Source: Mucilaginibacter dorajii (lineage in GTDB: Bacteria; Bacteroidota; Bacteroidia; Sphingobacteriales; Sphingobacteriaceae). From it: DNA of 64,000 nucleotides. Both the position numbers and the translations under genes were made by a program. Positions 16,999-24,238 of this stretch are shown piece by piece. The notes beneath the pieces were generated by a model, which saw nothing but the letters and a program-made list of their open reading frames with translations, had not been told where the DNA came from and searched no databases. How positions within the stretch are numbered: the stretch's first letter is position 1; each line of letters starts with the position of its first letter. The stretch spans positions 434,001 through 498,000 of the forward strand of contig NZ_JANTYS010000002.1 in the NCBI RefSeq assembly GCF_024808255.1, written 5' to 3'.

Positions 16999-17211
16999 AT
17001 GTATTCAGAAGCGAGAAAACTACATTTAATTGAAGCGATGCTTAAAGTAAAAAGTGAGTCGGTATTGATCGCTTTAGAAAATATTTTAAAAAAAAACGAA
17101 GTAAAAACAGCATCTTCAAAATCGAGCATCTATGATTTTGTGGGCATTTTTTCTGAAAGCGAAGCTAGCCTCATGAATGATTCCATAGAGGAAGCAAACT
17201 CAATTAGCTAA
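16999..17211 (+). CDS. Small antitoxin-like protein without a toxin
   Basis: A 70-residue protein, MYSEARKLHLIEAMLKVKSE at the N-terminus, then a short linker and a C-terminal acidic helix (SEASLMNDSIEEANSIS). The arrangement, an N-terminal helix pair with the LIEAxLKVKxxxVLxxLE pattern and an acidic tail, is what I associate with the antitoxins that precede RelE/ParE-type toxins in Bacteroidota. Here no toxin follows: the next gene is on the other strand 3 nt away. It sits exactly between the two TPR paralogs. It could be an orphan antitoxin, a relic, or an unrelated regulator. Confidence 0.55.
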   Translation: MYSEARKLHLIEAMLKVKSESVLIALENILKKNEVKTASSKSSIYDFVGIFSESEASLMNDSIEEANSIS

Positions 17212-17214
17212 TAC

Positions 17215-18216
17215 TCAAAACTTTCTTTTAACTCCTTCCAACCAGCTATCCAGTGCCTTTCTTTTATCCTCATTTTGTTGCAACCATTGCTTACCCACTT
17301 CTTTATTAGCGCTTAAACCCATCAAATGCGAAAAAGCAGCCATGTTATCAGTTTTACTTAAGCGGTAAAAGAAATCAGCATAGTAATGTCTGAAAAAATC
17401 ATTTCCCGTTTGTTTTTCGGTTAAAGATCCAACAGCCTCAAATATGGCCTGTAACTGATTTTGCAATACTTCGGCCGGTGTTGAACCTGGTTTGGCTTTG
17501 GCAATTGCGGCGTTAAGGCTCCTATTTAAGGCTATAGTCGATACCTCTGCCCTGGCATCCTCGGTTTTCAGTGTTCCTCCTTTTAAAATACTTTGCATAT
17601 TAGTGTAAGCTTCATCGCTGCGCGGGCCTTCGGGCTCCAGCAACAAATAGCTGCATAAACCCATCAATGCCGCCGCCCTTTTGTTTTGATGGAAAGTTAC
17701 CAGGCCATACAGGCGCTGGCTATTGGCATTTTTGGGGTCGAGCTTGATGCTTTCTATTGCTGCCTGCTCGGCTTCAGCAAACTGTTTCGTCCTGAAATAA
17801 ACAAGGCCTAAACTAAACCAGGCATCCGGGCGTGCCGACTGCAAAGCAATAGCCTGCTTGTAAGCATCAATGGCCTGCGGGTATTGGTGGTTATCATCGT
17901 AAATAAAGCCCATCAACACGTAGGCCGCCGCCGTAAAATTAGTTTTTGTTTTGGTTACCTTATCCAGGTAAGGCAGGCCTTCTAAGCCTTTGTGCAAGGC
18001 GTTTAACGTAAAGCCCATCTGGTAATTGGCCTGCGCGTTTTCGGCATCAATTGCCAAAGCCTGTTTATATTTTTCTATCGCGCCCGCGTTATCCTGTTTA
18101 TTATTAAGTTCTATCCCTTGTTTTATCAAACCGGGGACATCGGTATCCTGGGCATAAACCCTTATCGACAATAATAAAACAAGTATAATGAGGCCGACGT
18201 TTTTAAACAATTTCAT
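17215..18216 (-). CDS. Secreted TPR-repeat protein B
   Basis: A 333-residue periplasmic protein, paralog of the gene at 15831. Signal peptide 1-22 (cleavage after VYA), about four TPR units (NAGAIEKYKQALAIDAENAQ, GLEGLPYLDKVT, YPQAIDAYKQAIALQ, FAEAEQAAIESIKLDPKN) and the shared C-terminal region (HYYADFFYRLSKTDNMAAF, ending WLEGVKRKF). Both copies keep NKRAAALMGLCSYLLLEPE-like text between the TPRs and the tail. Separation from the minus-strand copy by an inserted plus-strand gene suggests tandem duplication followed by insertion, or insertion into a pre-existing pair. Function unknown. Confidence 0.85.
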   Translation of the reverse strand: MKLFKNVGLIILVLLLSIRVYAQDTDVPGLIKQGIELNNKQDNAGAIEKYKQALAIDAENAQANYQMGFTLNALHKGLEGLPYLDKVTKTKTNFTAAAYVLMGFIYDDNHQYPQAIDAYKQAIALQSARPDAWFSLGLVYFRTKQFAEAEQAAIESIKLDPKNANSQRLYGLVTFHQNKRAAALMGLCSYLLLEPEGPRSDEAYTNMQSILKGGTLKTEDARAEVSTIALNRSLNAAIAKAKPGSTPAEVLQNQLQAIFEAVGSLTEKQTGNDFFRHYYADFFYRLSKTDNMAAFSHLMGLSANKEVGKQWLQQNEDKRKALDSWLEGVKRKF

Positions 18217-18327
18217 ACTTAAACATACAAAGAGTATGAAGTAAACGAAAAAAAATAAAAACTTTAATGTTAACTTGCTGTATAATTTCTAATTTTCGCA
18301 TTCGTTTTAAGTGTGAGAATCTGATCT

Positions 18328-19542
18328 ATGAAGTTATTGTACAAGAGTGTCCTTTCGTTTACTGCCTCCCTGTTGGTCCTTACGGCATGTTCATCAAAAA
18401 ATAAAGATAAAGCGCAAGGCGCTACCCCCGCCACCAGTAAACCTTTGGATACTGTTGCCCTGCTGGCTTACAATCCCAAAAACGCTGATAAAAAGATAGA
18501 TGAGGTAATGCAGGAGTTGCACCGTACCCGCGCTTTTAACGGCAACGTGCTGGTTGCCAAAAAAGGAAAGATCATTTACGAGAACGCCATTGGCTGGGCC
18601 GATTACCTGCACCGCGACAGCCTCAGAATAGGTTCGCAGTTTGAGCTGGCATCGGTTACCAAAACCATGACCTCCACTGGTATTTTAATGCTGATGGAAC
18701 GCGGCAAGCTAAAGTTAGATGATGACGTAAAAAAATTCTTCCCTGATTTTCCGTATGATGGCGTTACCATCCGCCTGTTGCTTACCCACCGGTCGGGCAT
18801 GATGAACTATGTATATTTTGTTGACGATATATACCGCAGTCAGCATTTAAATCAAAAGAAAGGCCTTACCAATATGGAGGCCATGAAAATGATTGCCGAC
18901 TACAAGCCGCACCCTTTTAATGTACCCAACAAGCGTTTTTTATATAACAACTCCAATTTTATGGTGCTGGGTTCTATCATTGAAAAAGTAAGCGGTCAAT
19001 CGTACGCCCAATTCATGAAAGAAAATGTATTTGTACCTGCAAGCATGCTGCATACCGCGGTATACTCCAAAGCGGTATATGATAAAATACCGGTTCATGT
19101 TGTTGGGCACGATCGCGGACAGTGGAAATATTCGGTAGCGCAAAACTTTTTAGATGGCCCCGTGGGCGACAAAGGCGTTTACAGCACCGTTAAAGATCTG
19201 TTTTTATTTGACAGGGCTTTGCGTGCAGGCATCTTGTTAAAACAGGCAACGCTCGATTCGGCTTACGTACCACGCAACCCAATGCTGCATGGTCACTTTA
19301 GCTACGGTTATGGCTGGCGAACCTTTACCGCCCCCGGTGAACAGGTTATTTACCACACCGGCTGGTGGCATGGTTTCAGGCACATTTACCTGCGCGATAT
19401 GAAAAACGACATCACCATTGTACTGCTATCAAACCTGGCCAACGGAAGTCTGCTAAAACTCGACGACCTGTTTAAGGCCGCCGGCATGCCGGTTGTTCGT
19501 AAAAGCGCGTACAACGGTAATGGTGATACCAGTGATGATTAG
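18328..19542 (+). CDS. Serine hydrolase, class C beta-lactamase fold, lipoprotein
   Basis: A 404-residue enzyme of the beta-lactamase / D-aminopeptidase (Pfam Beta-lactamase) group. Lipoprotein signal: SLLVLTAC, Cys21. Catalytic SxxK is SVTK (Ser109, Lys112), the YxN element is YNN at 206-208, and the third box is HTGWWHG near 345, where KTG would be in true beta-lactamases. It is probably a periplasmic peptidase or esterase acting on D-amino-acid peptides or small esters; members with HTG boxes are generally not drug-hydrolysing. It is followed, 2 nt past the stop, by a heptamer tandem array. Confidence 0.9.
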   Translation: MKLLYKSVLSFTASLLVLTACSSKNKDKAQGATPATSKPLDTVALLAYNPKNADKKIDEVMQELHRTRAFNGNVLVAKKGKIIYENAIGWADYLHRDSLRIGSQFELASVTKTMTSTGILMLMERGKLKLDDDVKKFFPDFPYDGVTIRLLLTHRSGMMNYVYFVDDIYRSQHLNQKKGLTNMEAMKMIADYKPHPFNVPNKRFLYNNSNFMVLGSIIEKVSGQSYAQFMKENVFVPASMLHTAVYSKAVYDKIPVHVVGHDRGQWKYSVAQNFLDGPVGDKGVYSTVKDLFLFDRALRAGILLKQATLDSAYVPRNPMLHGHFSYGYGWRTFTAPGEQVIYHTGWWHGFRHIYLRDMKNDITIVLLSNLANGSLLKLDDLFKAAGMPVVRKSAYNGNGDTSDD

Positions 19543-19544
19543 TC

Positions 19545-19645
19545 AGTTGTGAGTTGTGAGTTGTGAGTTGTGAGTTGTGAGTTGTGAGTTGTGAGTTGTG
19601 AGTTGTGAGTTGTGAGTTGTGAGTTGTGAGTTGTGAGTTGTGAGT
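19545..19645. repeat. Heptanucleotide tandem array, about 14 copies of AGTTGTG
   Basis: 101 nt of exact AGTTGTG units, beginning 2 nt after the stop codon of the serine hydrolase. With no interruptions it should be prone to slippage and copy-number change. Shorter related words (gagtttagag, actcacaactc) occur at 20110-20200. A number of spurious ORFs of Gln-Leu-Thr-Thr-His-Asn-Ser type arise from it. Confidence 0.95.
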
Positions 19646-19781
19646 AAAGCAACTTCGTATCAAACCTTTTGGTTTTGAATTTGTAAAATTTAAGTATCAA
19701 TAACATTTTAATAATTATCCATCTGCATATTTGCACATCTGTAATCTGCACATTTGCATATCTGCACATCTAAAGAATATT

Positions 19782-20096
19782 ATGTTTGATAAAATAATGG
19801 AAGCCCAGCAAAAGGCTGGCGAATCGAAAAAACGCCTGGACGCTATCTCGGTATCGGGTACTGCCGAAGGTGGTAAAATTACAGTGACCGCCAATGCTAA
19901 CAAGGTGATCAAGTCAATAAACATCAATCCCGATTTTTTGGCTGATGCTGATAAGGAAGAGTTGGAAGAGCTATTGGTTGTTGCCATAAACAAAGCCATG
20001 GAGCAGGCCGATAATGTAAGCCAGGCCGAAATGGCTGCCATGACCAAAGATATGTTTGGTGGCATGGGTGGTTTAGGCGCCTTGTTTGGTAAATAA
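19782..20096 (+). CDS. YbaB/EbfC family nucleoid-associated protein
   Basis: A 104-residue DNA-binding protein of the YbaB/EbfC family, forming dimers that bind and condense DNA. Landmarks: MFDKIMEAQQKAGESKKRL at the N-terminus, the beta-sheet core GKITVTANANKVIKSININP, and the helix ELLVVAINKAMEQADNV, then a Gly/Met-rich tail (MFGGMGGLGALFGK). Start chosen at ATG 19782; an upstream in-frame ATG at 19731 would add residues encoded by tgcacatct-type repeat DNA. In many bacteria the gene follows dnaX and precedes recR, but here neither is adjacent. Confidence 0.88.
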   Translation: MFDKIMEAQQKAGESKKRLDAISVSGTAEGGKITVTANANKVIKSININPDFLADADKEELEELLVVAINKAMEQADNVSQAEMAAMTKDMFGGMGGLGALFGK

Positions 20097-20207
20097 AAGC
20101 CCCCCGTAATTAAGAGTCGTGAGTTTAGAGTTTTAAGTTTTTTTGCTTGGTACTCAAAGCTAACGACCCTATTCTAACTCAATACTCACAACTCAAAACT
20201 AATAAAA

Positions 20208-20888
20208 ATGAAAACTACATATTACGGTCAATCTACGGTTGAGATAGAGTTGAGCAACGGCACCAGACTTTTGTTTGATCCGTTTATAACCTACAATCCA
20301 TTGGCAAAGGATATCGACGTAAAAAGCCTGAAACCGGATTATATCCTGGTATCTCATGGTCACGGTGATCATGTTGCTGATTTAATTGAAGTACAAAAAA
20401 ACAGCGACGCCAAAGTGATCTGTATTGCCGAAATTGCCAACTGGCTTAATGGCAAAGGTGTGGGTAATGTACACGGCATGAACATTGGTGGTGGTTTCAA
20501 CTTTGATTTTGGCCGGGTTAAAATGGTGAATGCCATACACTCCAGCACCATGCCCGATGGAGCACCAGGTGGCAACCCGGCAGGTTTTGTGCTATACGTT
20601 GAAGGCAAACAGCTATACTTTGCCGGCGATACCGCGCTTACCTACGATATGAAATTACTGGAAGACGAAAACCTGGACTGGGCTTACCTTCCTATCGGCG
20701 ATAACTACACTATGGGTGCTGATGATGCTATTAAAGCCAGCGCTTTCATCAATTGCAAAAACATCATTGGCATCCACTATGATTCTTTTGACGTAATTAA
20801 AATTGACAAAGACCAGGTAAGGGAAAAATTCATTAAAGCAGGTTTAAATTTGAAGTTGCCTGCTATTGGTGAAACGTTGGATTTGTAA
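20208..20888 (+). CDS. UPF0173 family metal-dependent hydrolase
   Basis: A 226-residue metallo-beta-lactamase-fold hydrolase. The metal motif HGHGDHVAD (His50, His52, Asp54, His55) and downstream ligands in AIHSSTMPDG and FAGDTALTYD are intact, as is IGIHYDSF near 188. This is the compact UPF0173 group (YtkL-like), cytosolic, of unknown physiological substrate. The upstream gap contains aactcacaac-type words. It is probably a single-gene unit; a palindromic repeat follows. Confidence 0.92.
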   Translation: MKTTYYGQSTVEIELSNGTRLLFDPFITYNPLAKDIDVKSLKPDYILVSHGHGDHVADLIEVQKNSDAKVICIAEIANWLNGKGVGNVHGMNIGGGFNFDFGRVKMVNAIHSSTMPDGAPGGNPAGFVLYVEGKQLYFAGDTALTYDMKLLEDENLDWAYLPIGDNYTMGADDAIKASAFINCKNIIGIHYDSFDVIKIDKDQVREKFIKAGLNLKLPAIGETLDL

Positions 20889-20960
20889 GAAAGCGAAAAG
20901 TCATTCTGCGCGATAGAACCAACGGACCCTGAAGGTTGTTGAAATGACAATATAAAGCTA

Positions 20961-21043
20961 TGTCATTGCGAGGAACGAAGCAATCGCGAACTATGCAGAT
21001 CCGCCCTGTATAGCGTGCGATTGCTTCGTGCCTCGCAATGACA
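20961..21043. repeat. 83-nt intergenic palindromic repeat
   Basis: Arms tgtcattgcgaggaacgaag and cttcgtgcctcgcaatgaca, centre containing ccgccctgtatag. A degenerate short relative precedes it (about 20900-20950, gtcattctgcgcg to aaatgaca). Confidence 0.9.
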
Positions 21044-21080
21044 TGGCGGATTTGTTCAGGATGACATAGCTTTAATCCAA

Positions 21081-21114
21081 CAAAAACAGCCTCCCGAAAA
21101 CTCAGGAGGCTGTT
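21081..21114 (-). terminator. Rho-independent terminator of the glgA-glgC operon
   Basis: Ten-base-pair stem aacagcctcc / ggaggctgtt (21085-21114) followed on the minus strand by a T-run, 33 nt past the glgC stop. Confidence 0.88.
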
Positions 21115-21146
21115 TCATTACAATCAAATCTTGAATGCTTTTTTCG

Positions 21147-22409
21147 TCAAATCACCGTACCATTCGGGATAATAGCGCGCTTTTTAACCACCACTATACC
21201 ATCCTGTACGGTATGCGTGCCGTAATCACCATCGGCAAGCAACTCCCCGCAATTGATACTTACATCATCGCCTATGTAAGTGTTTTTATCGATAATCGCA
21301 TTTTTGATCTTACATCTGTTGCCAATGCCCATTATAGGCGAATCACTTAATTTTAGTTCGGCAATTTGCTCCAGGGTTTGGTAATTATCGCTACCCATTA
21401 CATAGCAATTTTCAATTTCGGTATCTACACCAATACGGGTACGGATGCCGATGATAGACCGTGTAATTTCTTTGGCGCTAATAATACAACCATCGGCAAT
21501 GATAGATTTATTAAGCGTTGTGCCCGATACTTTTGAAGGCGGCAGCATGCGTGCCCGGGTGTAGATGTGATTTTCGCCAAACAGGTTAAATTTCGGGATC
21601 TCGTCGGTTAAACCCAGGTTGGCATCAAAGAATGATGGAATGGTACCAATATCTGTCCAATATCCCTCATATTGGTAACTCAATACCCTGTGGTCAACAA
21701 TTGATTGCGGGATGATCTCTTTACCAAAGTCGGTACGGTCGTTACCTTCCAGCAGTTCATACAACAGTTTGCGGTTAAAAATGTAAATACCCATTGACGC
21801 CAGGTAAACCCTGCCCTCGGCCTTCATTTCGTCGCTTACATCAGATGCCCAGCTTTCAAAGTTCGATTTAGGCTTTTCGATAAAAGCGGTCACCATGCTA
21901 TCATCATCGGCTTTTAATATCCCGAAACCCGGTACATCGGCAGCATCAACAGGGATGGTAGCGATAGAGATCTCGGCATTGGCTTCAATGTGTTTGGTGA
22001 TCATGTCATCAAAATCCATCTGGTACAGCTGGTCGCCAGATAGGATCAACACATACTCAAACTCATGTACTGCCAGGTGGTGTAAGCTTTGCCTTACCGC
22101 ATCGGCTGTACCCTGAAACCACGACCCACTTGTCGGCGTTTGCTCGGCGGCCAAAATATCAACAAAAGCATCGCTAAAGCTGCTGAAGTGATAGGTGTTT
22201 TTGATGTGTTTATTTAACGAGGCCGAGTTAAACTGAGTTAACACATAGATACGCGTAATACCCGAGTGCAGGCAATTCGATATTGGAATATCAACCAAAC
22301 GGTACTTACCGGCAATTGGCACAGCCGGTTTTGAACGTGTTGCAGTAAGTGGTGATAAACGACTGCCCTGGCCACCGCCAAGCACAATTGAAATTACTTT
22401 AGATGTCAT
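21147..22409 (-). CDS. glgC: Glucose-1-phosphate adenylyltransferase
   Basis: Makes ADP-glucose from ATP and glucose-1-phosphate, the committed step of bacterial glycogen synthesis. The 420-residue length is normal. Visible: GGGQGSRLSPLTATRSKPA (about 12-30, nucleotide loop), GKYRLVDIPISNC, LILSGDQLYQMDF (metal Asp), IEKPK (glucose-phosphate-binding Lys) and a C-terminal left-handed beta-helix with hexapeptide-like pattern from about 300. Its start overlaps the glgA stop by 4 nt, so translation is probably coupled. No branching enzyme or phosphorylase gene is in the window. Confidence 0.96.
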   Translation of the reverse strand: MTSKVISIVLGGGQGSRLSPLTATRSKPAVPIAGKYRLVDIPISNCLHSGITRIYVLTQFNSASLNKHIKNTYHFSSFSDAFVDILAAEQTPTSGSWFQGTADAVRQSLHHLAVHEFEYVLILSGDQLYQMDFDDMITKHIEANAEISIATIPVDAADVPGFGILKADDDSMVTAFIEKPKSNFESWASDVSDEMKAEGRVYLASMGIYIFNRKLLYELLEGNDRTDFGKEIIPQSIVDHRVLSYQYEGYWTDIGTIPSFFDANLGLTDEIPKFNLFGENHIYTRARMLPPSKVSGTTLNKSIIADGCIISAKEITRSIIGIRTRIGVDTEIENCYVMGSDNYQTLEQIAELKLSDSPIMGIGNRCKIKNAIIDKNTYIGDDVSINCGELLADGDYGTHTVQDGIVVVKKRAIIPNGTVI

Positions 22410-23830
22410 ATCTGAGGGTTTAAACTTTCATAAAGGTTTATATATTCTTTGGCCGATCTGTCCCACGAGAAATCGAGGGCCATCATGCGCTTGCGTAGTA
22501 TTTGTAATTGTGGCTGGTTTTGATAAAGCGCGATTGCCCTATTAATAGAATGGCAAATATCATTAACAGTAACCTGGTTAAAACGGATACCATAGCCGCC
22601 TTCATCGCCAAAGTCGATGACCGAATCTATCAACCCCCCGGTACTGCGTACTATTGGCATGGTGCCGTAACGTAAAGAGTAAAGTTGATTTAATCCGCAA
22701 GGTTCAACGCGCGAAGGCATCAGCAGAAAATCGGCCCCGGCATAAACTTCGTGCGCAAGCACCTCATCGTACCCGATAAATACATTGCACCTCCCGGGGT
22801 ATTTGGCTTTGAGTTCGAGCAAAGCGGTTTCCATTTCCTTATCCCCCGAACCGAGGATAAAGAAGTTTACATCGTCGCCATATTGGGCAAGGGTGCGATC
22901 TATAGCCTCTGGCAGCAAGTCGGCACCTTTTTCAATGACCAGGCGACCGATAAATACAAACAATGGCTTTCCGGGGTTGAGGCCAAAGCGGGTACAAAGT
23001 GCCTCTTTATTTGCCTGTTTACCTTTAACCACTGTTTTGGCATTAAAGTGATTAGGCACCATGGGGTCGTTTTTTGGGTCCCAAACCTCGGTGTCTATCC
23101 CGTTAATAATACCATGCCCCTTTGCGCGCTCAATATAAAACAGGTACTCTAATCCATTTGAATTAATGGTAAGCTCGTTTAAATACGTAGGCGATACCGT
23201 GGTATACAACCAACTACATTTTACAGCCGCAGCCAGCGGGTTTATACCACCGGCCCAATCAAGCAAGCCTATTGAAGAAGGGTCAACCTCGGGCAGGTAC
23301 TGAAAATGCTCCCAGCCAAAAGCGCCATGATACTGGCCGTTATGAATAGTAAACACAGTAGGCACATTGGCCAGCCGCCTGTACAATTTGGAATGATAAA
23401 GCAGGAATGGCACCAGGCCAGAGTGATGGTCATGGCAATGGATAATATCCGGCGTTTGCTGCGAATAGCTGATCCAATCTAAAAAGGCCAGCTGGAAGGC
23501 GATAAACTGCTCCCGTTCATCGGGATAGCTGTACACATTTTCGCGATCAAGCAGCCCTGGTATATGCACCAAAAACAACTCGAAACCAAGCTTGTTAGTC
23601 TTCTCTTTCAGGATCTCGAAATAAAGGCGACGGGTATTTAACAACGTAACCGCAGTAAACACAACTTCAAATTCGTTTTCGCGGGTAAACTTTCTATCGT
23701 AATAAGGCATCACAACTGCTGCCTGCAAACCTGCCAGGTTTTGATATTTAGGCAGTGCACCAACAACATCTGCAAGGCCGCCAACTTTGGCAACAGGGTA
23801 ACATTCGGCACTCAGATGGAATATTTTCAT
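22406..23830 (-). CDS. glgA: Glycogen synthase (ADP-glucose type)
   Basis: GT5 glycosyltransferase that extends alpha-1,4-glucan from ADP-glucose. 474 residues. The ADP-glucose loop KVGGLADVVGALPK is at residues 15-28; LFVFIGRLVIEKGADLL starts the C-terminal GT-B half, and VEPCGLNQLYSLRYGT (catalytic Glu region) and STGGLIDSVIDF lie near 380-405. First gene of a two-gene operon with glgC (4-nt overlap). No perfect TAnnTTTG box is visible ahead of it. Confidence 0.96.
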   Translation of the reverse strand: MKIFHLSAECYPVAKVGGLADVVGALPKYQNLAGLQAAVVMPYYDRKFTRENEFEVVFTAVTLLNTRRLYFEILKEKTNKLGFELFLVHIPGLLDRENVYSYPDEREQFIAFQLAFLDWISYSQQTPDIIHCHDHHSGLVPFLLYHSKLYRRLANVPTVFTIHNGQYHGAFGWEHFQYLPEVDPSSIGLLDWAGGINPLAAAVKCSWLYTTVSPTYLNELTINSNGLEYLFYIERAKGHGIINGIDTEVWDPKNDPMVPNHFNAKTVVKGKQANKEALCTRFGLNPGKPLFVFIGRLVIEKGADLLPEAIDRTLAQYGDDVNFFILGSGDKEMETALLELKAKYPGRCNVFIGYDEVLAHEVYAGADFLLMPSRVEPCGLNQLYSLRYGTMPIVRSTGGLIDSVIDFGDEGGYGIRFNQVTVNDICHSINRAIALYQNQPQLQILRKRMMALDFSWDRSAKEYINLYESLNPQI

Positions 23831-24101
23831 TCAGGTTTTATTGGCTCAATTTAAGGAAAGATTACCAAAAGAGAAACCCATAACAATTAATATAGTTTTT
23901 TAAATTTAGAATGAAGATTGTAAAAATGTTATTAAAGTTTAGCTGCTATAGTTGTGAAAATGATAGTAAAAACGCGGGAAATAAGCTGCGGGGAGGTTGA
24001 GTATTGGATACACTAAGGTGGGTTTGGAGGTATAAAAACGTATATCAGCACCTATGATATAAAAATATCATGGGTAATGCAACGTACAGGCTGTAGATTC
24101 C

Positions 24102-24134
24102 AGACTTACGAAGTTTTGAAAACTTCGTAAGTCT
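24102..24134. repeat. 33-bp palindrome, copy 2 of 3, in a 408-nt gap
   Basis: agacttacgaagtttt and its exact reverse complement separated by one base, 105 nt past the polA stop. The remainder of the gap between glgA and polA (23831-24238) is AT-rich with no frame, RNA gene or promoter that I can support. Confidence 0.8.
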
Positions 24135-24238
24135 TTCGTCGTACTGTCATTTAACCCTGAAAGAACAACGGGTTTTACAATGGCGATGGATTTTGGTGAT
24201 TTCTGGAAAATAAACCCAGTCAACCACTCACCAAAGTA

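Noticed and set aside
19545..19645. CRISPR-like array
   Set aside because: Units are 7 bp with no spacers and no cas genes are present; it is a simple tandem repeat.
19472..19769. Minus-strand frames made of Gln-Leu-Thr-Thr-His-Asn-Ser repeats
   Set aside because: They are artefacts of translating the AGTTGTG heptamer array.
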